Positions 35,145 to 43,360 of a stretch of 64,000 bases of DNA are shown piece by piece. The notes beneath the pieces are model-generated. The model ran no database searches. It had not been told where the DNA came from and saw nothing but the letters and a program-made list of their open reading frames with translations. How positions within the stretch are numbered: the stretch's first letter is position 1; the number at the start of each line of letters is the position of its first letter. Origin of the DNA: Chloroflexota bacterium (lineage in GTDB: Bacteria > Chloroflexota > Anaerolineae > Anaerolineales > Villigracilaceae); assembly GCA_024434165.1 (NCBI GenBank), contig QMIW01000001.1, positions 1 to 64,000 of the forward strand. Direction: 5' to 3'. The position numbers were made by a program, and so were the translations under genes.

Positions 35145-35734
35145 CTAGTTGAATACCGATAGCTTCAATTGGTTCAACGTTTGCGCGTCGGCAGGCAGGG
35201 CAGAAAGCGCGTCTGGCATGAAGGCATACAGCATGAGCAGGATGCCGCCAGCCAGCGCCCCCAATCCGCGAATGTGGGACGTATGGCAACCTTGTGCTCT
35301 TCACTCAGAACTAGGATCGCGCCGCCGAAAACCATCAGCAAGGAAACCAACACAGGCAAAAGAACCGGTCCCCACCTGGGGAGTGGAATCAGGAAGAGGA
35401 GGTCGGGATCAAGTAGAGTTTGCGGCCACCCGATAAACACTCGCAGCCAGATGTAATAAAAGATATCCCAGATACCAAAAGCGAAGACGGCAAACCCCAA
35501 TCGGGATGTAAACTTCTTTCCTGCAATCCAGCCTACAGATAGCAGCATGACCAGTGTTGCTGCCTCCCTGCCAAATTCGATGGCTCCAATTTGCGGGTTA
35601 AATGGCGGCACAGCTTGGATGGGATCATTAATGCCGTACAGTCTTCTTAGATAGACAACCACAGCCGATTCGAGATACGCCATAGCGACGGCGAACAGCC
35701 CGATCCATAAAAGGGATTTTGTCTTTCCGTTCAA
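35145..35734 (-). pseudogene. Frameshifted membrane protein
   Basis: Starts MNGKTKSLLWIGLFAVAMAYLESA..., with several membrane helices (GFAVFAFGIWDIFYYIWL, LLPVLVSLLMVFGGAILVL). After about position 35285 the frame changes to an implausible Cys/Arg tail, whereas the +1 alternative frame continues as another helix (GLGALAGGILLMLYAFMPDA) to a stop at 35145. This implies a one- or two-base indel, either a real mutation or an assembly error. No family recognised. The start overlaps the thioesterase stop (ATGA). Confidence 0.55.
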
Positions 35735-36207
35735 TTCCCTGCTCGCAGACTTTCCTTCGCTTCATTCCCCAACGTTGTGCCTGCTCCCGTTCCCAAGCCT
35801 TCAAATAAATGAGAAGCCTGCACAAAGATCCCCTCACCGCTGACAGCTACTTCTCCGCCCACCAATCGGATTGCTCCTGCAGCAGTCACCTTCTTCCCAT
35901 TGACATTCAGCACCCATGCACTGATCGTGAACATCTGACCAAGCGGAACGGGTTTGAGGTAATTGATATTGATGTTCACCGAGGCGACGCGATGTCCCGC
36001 CAGCCAGACCGCCGCGCCCATGGCTTCATCCAGCAATGCGGCGGATGCGCCGCCATGCGCCATGCCAGGCGGACCTTGTTGAGCGAGGGTCAAGGTCACT
36101 TCAGCAAAAATCGAGTTATCGTCCTGGGCGTACCAGGTCACGCCCATGCTTGGCGAATCTTCCGAGCCGCATACGAAACAAGAGCCATGAGAGGGTAATT
36201 TCTTCAT
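35731..36207 (-). CDS. Hotdog-fold thioesterase (PaaI-like)
   Basis: 158 aa. CFVCG at the N-terminus, QGPPGMAHGGASAALLDEAMG (the hotdog catalytic loop and helix), VASVNININYLKPVPLG and VTAAGAIRL in the second half, matching PaaI/4HBT enzymes that split acyl-CoA. ATG 36207 is chosen over the TTG upstream. It may be controlled by the CCGAA box at 36246-36263. Confidence 0.8.
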   Translation of the reverse strand: MKKLPSHGSCFVCGSEDSPSMGVTWYAQDDNSIFAEVTLTLAQQGPPGMAHGGASAALLDEAMGAAVWLAGHRVASVNININYLKPVPLGQMFTISAWVLNVNGKKVTAAGAIRLVGGEVAVSGEGIFVQASHLFEGLGTGAGTTLGNEAKESLRAGN

Positions 36208-36245
36208 TAAGTGTTTCAATCCTTTTTGTTATAGGATAGGTGAAT

Positions 36246-36263
36246 TTCCGAATAAACCGAAAA
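36246..36263 (-). promoter_or_regulatory. Putative operator box upstream of thioesterase
   Basis: TTCCGAATAAACCGAAAA: two half sites (T/A)(T/A)CCGAA, 9 bases apart. A near-copy occurs at 37003-37020 before the neighbouring regulator gene, which suggests one regulator binds both. Confidence 0.45.
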
Positions 36264-36296
36264 AATAAAATAAAAAAAGTTACCAAAGTAGACTTG

Positions 36297-37001
36297 CTAT
36301 GCACGCACAACTTCCCGCAGCAAATCAGCCAGGCGGTTCAACCTCTCCGCGTTCAATGTGGAAACTGCCGAGAGAATCTGGCCTGCTCTGCTCAGCAACA
36401 GGCTTCCTAAACGAAAATAAAGCCGTTTCGAGATGGCAAGGCTAAATCCAAGCCCGATCAAGGCGCTTATGCTGGCGGCTACCGAGAGTTCCTGGTTCAA
36501 AAAAGCCTTTCGCATATTGGTTACATCCTCATGTTCATCCATTAAATTCAAATTGAGCAAAATGGCGGTTGTAATGTTCGCCAGATTCGGGAGCGATACG
36601 TTTTCACTTGGGATGTGTTCGAGCAAGTTATCCAGGAGGCTTTCGAGGTCTTTGTCCCGGTAATTCTCAATTTGTTGCAGGATACGTTTTTTTACTTGCT
36701 GCCATTCTTCCTCGTTACGTATATCGCTTCCAGCTAATGTTCGCAGTCTTCGGACGGCGGCAAGCGTGGGACGAAATGCAATGGTTGGCCGTCCAGGTCC
36801 GCCAGGCTGATCAGGACGTTGGTGTTCCGCTTCAACCATCCCATGCGCTTCGAGAAGGCGCAGCATTTCATAGGCGCTGACCGGGCTAATTCGAAGGTGT
36901 TTTGCAAGCGTAGTGTAATGAATGGGCTCTCCGCCTTCATGGTAGAGATCCAGAAGCTTGCTTAATACCTCTTGTTGGCGTCGGGTAAGTTTTATAGACA
37001 T
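36297..37001 (-). CDS. Winged-helix transcription regulator, 234 aa
   Basis: N-terminal winged helix: LTRRQQEVLSKLLDLYHEGG, then IHYTTLAKHLRISPVSAYEML (recognition helix) and PGRPTIAFRPT, close to the LexA-type/MarR-type HTH. The C-terminal ~140 residues are helical (NITTAILLNLNLM), not a known ligand fold. Two adjacent CCGAA half sites sit immediately before its start, so it probably controls itself and perhaps the thioesterase operon. Confidence 0.7.
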   Translation of the reverse strand: MSIKLTRRQQEVLSKLLDLYHEGGEPIHYTTLAKHLRISPVSAYEMLRLLEAHGMVEAEHQRPDQPGGPGRPTIAFRPTLAAVRRLRTLAGSDIRNEEEWQQVKKRILQQIENYRDKDLESLLDNLLEHIPSENVSLPNLANITTAILLNLNLMDEHEDVTNMRKAFLNQELSVAASISALIGLGFSLAISKRLYFRLGSLLLSRAGQILSAVSTLNAERLNRLADLLREVVRA

Positions 37002-37002
37002 C

Positions 37003-37020
37003 TTCCGAAAATTCCGAAAA
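37003..37020 (-). promoter_or_regulatory. Putative operator box upstream of winged-helix regulator
   Basis: TTCCGAAAATTCCGAAAA: direct repeat of TTCCGAA with 9-base spacing, one base from the regulator start. Compare 36246-36263. On the minus strand it reads TTTTCGGAA twice. Confidence 0.45.
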
Positions 37021-37106
37021 TATTATATCATGCTCCCTGATGAAGTAATCCCAATCCATGAAGATGAAATAATGTTACACTATCACCGTAACGCAAGGAG
37101 CGCGTT

Positions 37107-37547
37107 GTGACAAAAGCCGCCACCCTATCAAACGAACTTCGGAAATTCATGGAGGAAACCATGCGCCAAAGCATGAAGGGCCTGCTGGCTTTTACGCGCG
37201 ACCGGAATATTTCTTTTTCCCAGATTTCAATACTTATGCATCTTTATTACAAAGGAAAAAGCAATGTTTCTGATATTGCCGAAAAATTGGGGACGACCAA
37301 CGCAGCAGCCAGTCAACTTATCAGGAAACTGGAACTGGAACATCTGGTACGGAGATATGAAGGAACTGACGACAGGCGGGTCCGCCAGATAGAACTGGGG
37401 GAACATGGAAAGAAACTTGTGGATGACATGATCGCCACCCGATTTCACTGGCTGGATGACTTAGCCTTGCTAATTGACAACGAGAAAAGCGGGCAGATCT
37501 TGTTGTCGATCCATGAGTTGACAGAGATGATACAGCAGGTTGAGTAG
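37107..37547 (+). CDS. MarR-family transcription regulator
   Basis: 146 aa, starting at GTG 37107 behind AAGGAG. HTH: FSQISILMHLYYKGKSNVSDIAEKLGT, recognition helix NAAASQLIRKLELEHLV, and the wing RYEGTDDRRVRQIELGEHGKKL, all MarR-typical. It probably binds DNA as a dimer and releases on a small phenolic or similar ligand. Divergent from the winged-helix regulator. Confidence 0.88.
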   Translation: MTKAATLSNELRKFMEETMRQSMKGLLAFTRDRNISFSQISILMHLYYKGKSNVSDIAEKLGTTNAAASQLIRKLELEHLVRRYEGTDDRRVRQIELGEHGKKLVDDMIATRFHWLDDLALLIDNEKSGQILLSIHELTEMIQQVE

Positions 37548-37654
37548 AAACCTAGTTCTAATGAATGAACTGTGCCATTGTACCTTTTTTGAGGAAATAC
37601 CTCTCCATAAAATGGATGGCATGACAAGAAAATTAATTGTTACTCGTCATCTTT

Positions 37655-37750
37655 TTAACACCTTTTCAGCCATGTTCTTACTGCCGCCAGCGATTCGGTG
37701 GTGATGGTATGACCCATGTGGAAGTTGTGATAGTCCACATCCACGCCATC
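37655..37750 (-). pseudogene. Decayed 3' fragment of a carboxylesterase
   Basis: On the minus strand it reads DGVDVDYHNFHMGHTITTES and then ends in VRTWLKRC and a stop. That is nearly the same as the C-terminus of the intact esterase at 53043-53720 (VDVDYHNLHMGHTITAES...VRTWLDRQL). The rest is missing, cut near 37750 beside a MITE. It is a remnant of a second copy. Confidence 0.7.
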
Positions 37751-37777
37751 TTGCAGGTTCCGGCTTCGTCTACGCAA

Positions 37778-37867
37778 TAGACGTTATCGGAAATAACCAA
37801 CAGGACTATAAAATGCCCTTGAAAATCGGCTTTTTTATGCCAAAATCCTTATTACCGATAACGTCTA
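37778..37867. mobile_element. 90-bp MITE-like element with terminal inverted repeats and TA duplication
   Basis: Left end TAGACGTTATCGGAAATAA, right end TTATTACCGATAACGTCTA: the inverted arms match at 18 of 19 bases. Both outer ends carry TA (37778-37779 and 37866-37867), the target duplication of IS630/Tc1-type elements. No gene inside. It lies between the esterase fragment and the sulfatase gene. Confidence 0.7.
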
Positions 37868-37914
37868 ATATACCGATTGAATGTATCTCATCCCTTTGGG
37901 CAATATAGTGCAAT

Positions 37915-39369
37915 TCATAGCCCCAGACGGGTAAACTGCTCATGCGGCGCGTTGATGGAGGTGAGGAACTCGCGCAGGCTGGCTTTCAGCCGCTCGACGA
38001 CTTCGGGATGTTCGGCGTATAAGTTTTGCTGCTGCTGCGGGTCGTCCTTGACGTTGTAGAGGGCGCTGGACATCGGTCCGCGTGTGACGCGGGCGGAGTA
38101 GCGTTTGCCATCAAAGTCGTCGTTCACGCGCACGTCGCCAAATTGGGGCGGCAGGGGCGAGTACCAGTAGAGCGGTTCGTTTTTGTCACTGGGGGGCCAG
38201 AGGTAGAGAGTCCATTCGCCGTCGGTGATGTTCATGGCTTCGCCGTAGCGCCCATAGACGGCAGTCTCGCGGATGGGCGAATCGCTTTCAGCGTGGAGAA
38301 TGTATGGGAGCAAACTCCGCCCATGCGTCCCGGCAGGAAGCGGGATGTTGAATCCATCCAATACGGTGGCGAATAAATCCACAGGTTGAACGAGGTGTGG
38401 CACGCGGCGTCCCCCCATCCCTTTGGGATGGTAGATGAGGAGCGGGACGTGGGCGAGTTCCTGATACATATTCGAGTCGCCGAGGTCGCTCCAGGGTTTG
38501 CCGATCATGCCGTGTTCGCCGAAGAGATGCCCGTGATCGGTGACGACAATAATCATGGTGTCGTCCATCAAGCCGAGATGTTCCACTTTATCAAGCAGGT
38601 GTCCGAGCCAGCGATCCACCATCGTCACTTCGCCCGCGTACAGGGCGCGGATTTCCTTGAGTTCTTCTTCGCTGTACAGGTCGGATTTGCCGTAGGTGGG
38701 CCAGATGAATCGCTGACCTTTGAAGCCAGGGTTGTACATCTCGTCGTAGGGGAAGGGCGGGTCGAAGGGTTCGTGCGGGTCGAAAACTTCGAGCAGGAGG
38801 AAGAAGTCTTTTAAGTTGCGGTTGCGCTCCACCCAGTCGGAGGCTTTGCGGAAGACCTGCGGGGCAAAGTAGTCTTCTTCCACGCGGAAGTGGGCAGTGT
38901 TGCGTTTGTAGCGGGCAAAGGAGCCAGGGCGGAGGGCGTGACGCGCCATGCGCTCCGCTTCGCCAGGGTATTCGACGGGGATGTCGGGGTCGGTGATCCA
39001 CAGGTCGTTTTCCTGTCCACGAATGAACTCCGCGCCAGAAAAGTTGAAGAAGTAATTGCCAGAGCCGCGCTCCCACATGTGATAGTGGTCGCTGATGACC
39101 ATGCTGGTATGCCCGTTTTGGGTGACGATTTTGGCGAGGTCGGGGTCGGAGGTTTCGAGCGGACCCCAGCCGCGCCAGGGGAACTCGAAGCGTCCCGTCC
39201 ACATATCGCGGCGGGCGGGCATACACGGGTACGAGCCGAGGTAGGCGTTGTCAAAGACGACGCTTTTTTTCGCCAGCGCATCGAGGTTGGGGGTTTGAAT
39301 CCACTCGTTGCCGTAACAGCCGAGATGGTCGCGCCGCAGGGTATCTATCAGGATGAAGATGGTGTTCAT
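37915..39369 (-). CDS. Sulfatase, Cys-type
   Basis: 484 aa. N-terminal metal Asp (ILIDTLRRDHLGCYG) and the signature C-M-P-A-R (Cys49) that is turned into formylglycine; TDHGHLFGEHGMIGK gives the second metal set. It hydrolyses sulfate esters, probably on glycans. No signal peptide, so it acts in the cytoplasm. The maturating enzyme next door suggests anaerobic activation. Confidence 0.9.
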   Translation of the reverse strand: MNTIFILIDTLRRDHLGCYGNEWIQTPNLDALAKKSVVFDNAYLGSYPCMPARRDMWTGRFEFPWRGWGPLETSDPDLAKIVTQNGHTSMVISDHYHMWERGSGNYFFNFSGAEFIRGQENDLWITDPDIPVEYPGEAERMARHALRPGSFARYKRNTAHFRVEEDYFAPQVFRKASDWVERNRNLKDFFLLLEVFDPHEPFDPPFPYDEMYNPGFKGQRFIWPTYGKSDLYSEEELKEIRALYAGEVTMVDRWLGHLLDKVEHLGLMDDTMIIVVTDHGHLFGEHGMIGKPWSDLGDSNMYQELAHVPLLIYHPKGMGGRRVPHLVQPVDLFATVLDGFNIPLPAGTHGRSLLPYILHAESDSPIRETAVYGRYGEAMNITDGEWTLYLWPPSDKNEPLYWYSPLPPQFGDVRVNDDFDGKRYSARVTRGPMSSALYNVKDDPQQQQNLYAEHPEVVERLKASLREFLTSINAPHEQFTRLGL

Positions 39370-39398
39370 GGGTGATCCTCTAGTTCATTACAAGATTC

Positions 39399-39480
39399 TT
39401 AACCACGAAGGGCACAAAATACACAAAGGATTAAGAAATAGGCTTTCCTTCGTGACCCTTCGCGGTTCAAAGTTTTTTCA
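39399..39480. repeat. Intergenic inverted repeat (REP-like)
   Basis: AACCACGAAGGGCAC and, about 40 bases later, GTGACCCTTCGCGGTT are near-complementary arms. It lies at the end of the radical-SAM gene and is a type of palindrome found between genes in many Anaerolineae genomes (general knowledge). It may also act in mRNA stability or termination. Confidence 0.45.
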
Positions 39481-40651
39481 TAATCTCCGACGGTGGTCGG
39501 CGCTGACGGAGCAGGTCCGCCATCTGGCGCATGGGCTGGTCAACGTGCGTGAAGAAGGCTTTGAAGCCCGCGCACAAATGATTCAGCCCCGCTTCGCCGT
39601 CGGGCGTGAAGTCGGTGCGGTCTTTGGGACAGCCGCCGTTGCAGGCAAACAGGACGGGACATTCGCGGCAGTAGCGCGGCAGGGACGATTTTTTGTCCAA
39701 TCCAAAAGCGCGCTGCCGCTCACTGCCCACCAGTTCGTTCATGGGCGTTTCAAAAATATTTCCCAAACGGTAACGCGGCTCGACGAAATGGTCGCAGGAA
39801 TACAGGTCGCCGTTATGCTCCATCGCCAGCGCCAGCCCGCAGGTTTCCTGAAAAACGCACAAACCGCCAGGCGCGCCCAGCCAGCGTCCGAGCGCGGTGT
39901 CGAACATCTGCACGAAGACTTTGCCCACGTCGCGGCGCACCCATTCGTCGAAAACGGCGATCAGAAAATCGCCGTACTGCCCGCCCGTGATGGAACGCGG
40001 CGTGAGCGCCAGCCCCTCTTGAAAGCCCGTCTCGTTCTCGCGCTCGACGATGGGAATAAACTGGATGAACTCCGCGCCGATTTCGTCGCGCAGGAAGCGG
40101 TACACTTCCAACGGCTGATGCACGTTGGCGGCGCTGACGCAGGTCAGGATGTTGAAATCCACTTTATGTTTTTTGAGCAATGCGATGGAACGCAGGACGC
40201 GCTCGAAGGTGGGACTCCTGCCCTTGTCGCGGCGATACAAATCATGCGCTTCACGCGGACCGTCGAGGCTGATTCCGATTAGGAAGCGATTCTCAGCGAA
40301 GAACTTACACCACTCATCGTCCAGCAGCGTGCCGTTGGTTTGCAGGGCGTTTTCGATTCTCATGCCAGGGCGGGCGTACTTCTTCTGGTACGTCACCGCC
40401 TTGCGGAAAAAGTCCAAGCCCATCAGGGTCGGTTCGCCGCCCTGCCACGCAAAGTTGACTTCAGGCGCGCGCTGACTCTGAATGTACTGACGGGTGTACG
40501 TTTCCAGCGTCTCGTCCGACATGCGGAAGGACGCGCCAGGGTACAAATCTTCCTTGCGGAGATAAAAACAATAGTCGCAGTCGAGATTGCAAATCGCGCC
40601 GCGCGGCTTGGTCATCACATGAAAGGCGGGAGGCAGGGGAATGGCAGTCAT
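39467..40651 (-). CDS. Anaerobic sulfatase-maturating enzyme (radical SAM/SPASM)
   Basis: 394 aa. Radical SAM Cys cluster CNLDCDYC (Cys21, 25, 28), the WQGGEPTLMGLDF block and the C-terminal SPASM Cys groups (LCVFQETCG, LYSCDHF, CRECPVLFACNGGCPKD), the anSME pattern. It oxidises the sulfatase Cys or Ser to formylglycine without oxygen. It sits between two Cys-type sulfatases, its likely substrates. Confidence 0.93.
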   Translation of the reverse strand: MTAIPLPPAFHVMTKPRGAICNLDCDYCFYLRKEDLYPGASFRMSDETLETYTRQYIQSQRAPEVNFAWQGGEPTLMGLDFFRKAVTYQKKYARPGMRIENALQTNGTLLDDEWCKFFAENRFLIGISLDGPREAHDLYRRDKGRSPTFERVLRSIALLKKHKVDFNILTCVSAANVHQPLEVYRFLRDEIGAEFIQFIPIVERENETGFQEGLALTPRSITGGQYGDFLIAVFDEWVRRDVGKVFVQMFDTALGRWLGAPGGLCVFQETCGLALAMEHNGDLYSCDHFVEPRYRLGNIFETPMNELVGSERQRAFGLDKKSSLPRYCRECPVLFACNGGCPKDRTDFTPDGEAGLNHLCAGFKAFFTHVDQPMRQMADLLRQRRPPSEIMKKL

Positions 40652-40660
40652 TTCTTCTTT

Positions 40661-42232
40661 TCAAATACTTCTTTCATGTTCCCAGTGTGGATTATCGCTT
40701 GCGCGAAGATACCAATATAACAGACGTTCCCGTAAATCGTCACGAATCTGGCTGAGGGCGGGGTCGTTGGCGCGGTTGACCAGTTCCTGCGGGTCGTTTG
40801 TCAAGTCGTACAGTTCTTCCCTGCCCGCGCTGCGGATGACCAGTTTCCACTCGCGCGTGCGAATCATGGCGGCGCGCGCCACCGTGGTTGGGTCGTCCTG
40901 CTGGAGTTTGAGTTTCTCGAAGTAGTGTCCCATCAAGGGATCGTCGGCAGAGGTGATGCCCGCTTCAAAGGCTTGCGGCTCGCGCGGGTCATATCCGCCC
41001 GCCGCATAAACGGCGTCCCGTTCCGCCGCGCCTTCCATCAAAGAAGTGAGCGACTGACCGAAGTGGGTGTACGGCGTCTGAACCCCCGCCTGCTCCAATA
41101 CGGTGGGAAACAGGTCGAGCGATTGGGTGAAGCCGTCCACGCGGCGCCCGGCGTACATATTTTTGGGATACTTGACGATCAGCGGCGCGCGCGCCAAAAC
41201 ATCCTGAAAACCTGTGGGCCATTTTTCGGGCAAGCCGTAATCGCCGACGTAATCGCCGTGGTCGCTGAGGAACAGGATGAGCGCATCGTCGTACAGTCCG
41301 CGCGCTTTGAGCGCGTCCATCACGCGCCCCACCTGCTCATCCAGTTTTGTGACCATGCCGTAATACACGGCGCGGATTTCGCGCCAGTCTTCGGGGGTGA
41401 CGCCCGCCATCTCGTAGCGGGAGAACAGTTCGCGCATGAAGTGCGGCTTGTCGTCCAGTTGAGCGGGGATGGGGTCGGGGACGGCGGCGCGGTCGTACAT
41501 CGAGAAATACGGTTCTTCGACATGATACGGCGTGTGCGGCAGGCTGGCGGCGATGTACAGGCAGAACGGCTGGGACGGCGCGTCTTTCAGCCACTGCACG
41601 GCGGAATCAAAGATCAGCCCTTCGGTTTGCGCGGCGGGAGAATCGGCTTCGGCTTTGCCAAAGTAGAAGGAATGATGCAGGCGGTGTCCGCGCGGGTAGG
41701 GCGTGTGCGCCATTGGCAGAACGTCCGCAAATTCTTGCAGGCGTTCATCGCCGAATAATGCGCTGAACGATTTGCGTTCCACCACAAACAAGCGGAAGAC
41801 CAGCCGCAGTAATTTCACTTTACGCCCGAAAGGCAGGCGGCGCAAACGCTGGCGCAAAATTCCCAGCAGGGCGTTTTGCGGTCCCGCCAGGCGGCGGCTG
41901 AAACTGGCGCGCAGACTGGGCGCGGTCATCAAATCGTTTTTGCCCGCCATGACGGTCTGGTAGCCGTTGTCTTTCAGCAGTTTGAAGAGATTCTCTTCGT
42001 GCGGGCGCAGCAACTGGTACAGCGAGCGATGCCCGTTGACCTGCGGGTACAAGCCCGTGAAGTTTGCCATACGCGACGGGGCGCAGACGGGATTGACGGC
42101 GTAGTTTTGGGCAAAGGTCACGCCGTCCGCTGCCAGCGCGGAAAGATGCGGCACGCGGACGATCGGATTCTCCAGCGCGTCCGCGCGCAGGTCGTCGGCG
42201 ATGATGATGACAATGTTGGGAGGGTTGGACAT
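40661..42232 (-). CDS. Sulfatase, Cys-type (second copy)
   Basis: 523 aa. IVIIIADDLRADA supplies the metal Asp pair and PVCAPSR (Cys50) is the formylglycine site; FLSDHGDYVGDYGLPEK completes the metal centre. Sequence and length differ from the first sulfatase, so they probably cut different sulfate positions. ATG 42232 is chosen; the upstream TTG is weaker. No signal peptide. Confidence 0.92.
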   Translation of the reverse strand: MSNPPNIVIIIADDLRADALENPIVRVPHLSALAADGVTFAQNYAVNPVCAPSRMANFTGLYPQVNGHRSLYQLLRPHEENLFKLLKDNGYQTVMAGKNDLMTAPSLRASFSRRLAGPQNALLGILRQRLRRLPFGRKVKLLRLVFRLFVVERKSFSALFGDERLQEFADVLPMAHTPYPRGHRLHHSFYFGKAEADSPAAQTEGLIFDSAVQWLKDAPSQPFCLYIAASLPHTPYHVEEPYFSMYDRAAVPDPIPAQLDDKPHFMRELFSRYEMAGVTPEDWREIRAVYYGMVTKLDEQVGRVMDALKARGLYDDALILFLSDHGDYVGDYGLPEKWPTGFQDVLARAPLIVKYPKNMYAGRRVDGFTQSLDLFPTVLEQAGVQTPYTHFGQSLTSLMEGAAERDAVYAAGGYDPREPQAFEAGITSADDPLMGHYFEKLKLQQDDPTTVARAAMIRTREWKLVIRSAGREELYDLTNDPQELVNRANDPALSQIRDDLRERLLYWYLRASDNPHWEHERSI

Positions 42233-42256
42233 GGAATTGTCTTCTTTCAAAAAAAT

Positions 42257-43234
42257 TTACCGATTGACATGGCGAAGAAAAGAAGCCGCTTCATTGAGCG
42301 CCGCGTTGGCTTGCGGAAGGAATCCAACAAAGTTAAAGAAGCCGTGAATCGCGCCCTGATACCGCACGCAGCGCGCCTCAACGCCCGCTTCTTCCAGCCG
42401 CGCCGCATAGCGTTCGGCTTCATCGCGCAGAGGGTCGAACTCGGCAGTGAGAATCAAAGCGGGGGGCAGGTTGCCCAAATCTTGCGCGAGAAGCGGCGAA
42501 ACGCGCGGGTCGAGCCGTTCCGCCTGCGCGCTGAGATATTGATCCCGCCGCTTTTCCAGCATGGACGTGGTGATGCCATAGCCCTGCGTTCCAAATTGGC
42601 GGTGCGAGTCGGTATCCATTTGGGCAAGGTTCGTGACAGGATTAAATAAAATTTGAAAGCGGATGGGCGGCGCGCCGCGCTGACGCGCCGTCAGACAGGC
42701 AGCCGCCGCCAGCGTTCCGCCCGCGCTGCCGCCTGCCACGCCCAAACGGGCAGAATCTCCGCCGAATTTTATGGCGTTCTCAAAAGCCCAATCCAGCGCC
42801 GCAAGCGTATCTTCCAACGCGGCGGGAAATTTGTGCTCAGGCGCCAGGCGGTAATCCACAGAAATTACAATGCACTTTCCACGCTTTGCCAGGCGGCGGC
42901 AAACCGCGTCGGCTTGACTCAATCCGCCTAATACCCAACCGCCGCCGTGCAGAAAGACCAACACAGGCAACGGCGAGGGCGCATCGGGCTTGTAGACGCG
43001 CACGGGGATGTCCCTGCCTTGCGCGGGAATGAAGCGGTCTTCGATGCGCTTCACCTGATCGCGACGGATGAGAAAGCGCATCAGCCCGTTGAGCGCCCTT
43101 TGTTCCCGCGCCCGCTCTTCTTCAGGAGAAAGTTCCTGGGAGGAGGGTTTGGGTGTAAGCCGGGACAAGAGCTTCAAGCGCGGGTCGAGCCGTCCGCCGC
43201 CCAAGCCCGCCGGGTCAGCAATCTGAAACGACAT
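42257..43234 (-). CDS. Alpha/beta hydrolase, HSL-type esterase
   Basis: 325 aa. The HGGGWVLGGL oxyanion motif and the nucleophile elbow GVAGGSAGG (GDSAGG-like, with Gly for Asp), then FDPLRDEAERYA (acid) and AIHGFFNF (His). Typical of the hormone-sensitive-lipase family; it may remove acyl groups from glycans in this locus. Confidence 0.88.
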   Translation of the reverse strand: MSFQIADPAGLGGGRLDPRLKLLSRLTPKPSSQELSPEEERAREQRALNGLMRFLIRRDQVKRIEDRFIPAQGRDIPVRVYKPDAPSPLPVLVFLHGGGWVLGGLSQADAVCRRLAKRGKCIVISVDYRLAPEHKFPAALEDTLAALDWAFENAIKFGGDSARLGVAGGSAGGTLAAAACLTARQRGAPPIRFQILFNPVTNLAQMDTDSHRQFGTQGYGITTSMLEKRRDQYLSAQAERLDPRVSPLLAQDLGNLPPALILTAEFDPLRDEAERYAARLEEAGVEARCVRYQGAIHGFFNFVGFLPQANAALNEAASFLRHVNR

Positions 43235-43239
43235 GGCGG

Positions 43240-43341
43240 TTAAGCGAGTTCTACGATGATGAGATGGTTGGGCATGGATTCACTGTTTTTGGAGGCGGGT
43301 TTGAGGGCAGAGACCAGCCCCAAGTCAGGGCTGAAGCGGTG
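43240..43341 (-). pseudogene. C-terminal remnant of a lost gene
   Basis: Between the HSL and GPH genes, a short frame reads RFSPDLGLVSALKPASKN... and ends MPNHLIIVELA and a stop, looking like the true tail of a protein, but an in-frame stop lies just upstream and no start is present. Probably the leftover of a deleted gene. Family not recognised. Confidence 0.35.
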
Positions 43342-43360
43342 TGTTTATCGCGCTGCGGCA

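Noticed and set aside
35270-35300. Selenocysteine reading of the frameshifted membrane gene
   Set aside because: The break is a frame change, not a TGA; sense reading resumes in another frame.
38890-40282. Long plus-strand frames over the sulfatase and maturase genes
   Set aside because: Mirror frames of clear sulfatase and radical SAM genes on the other strand.
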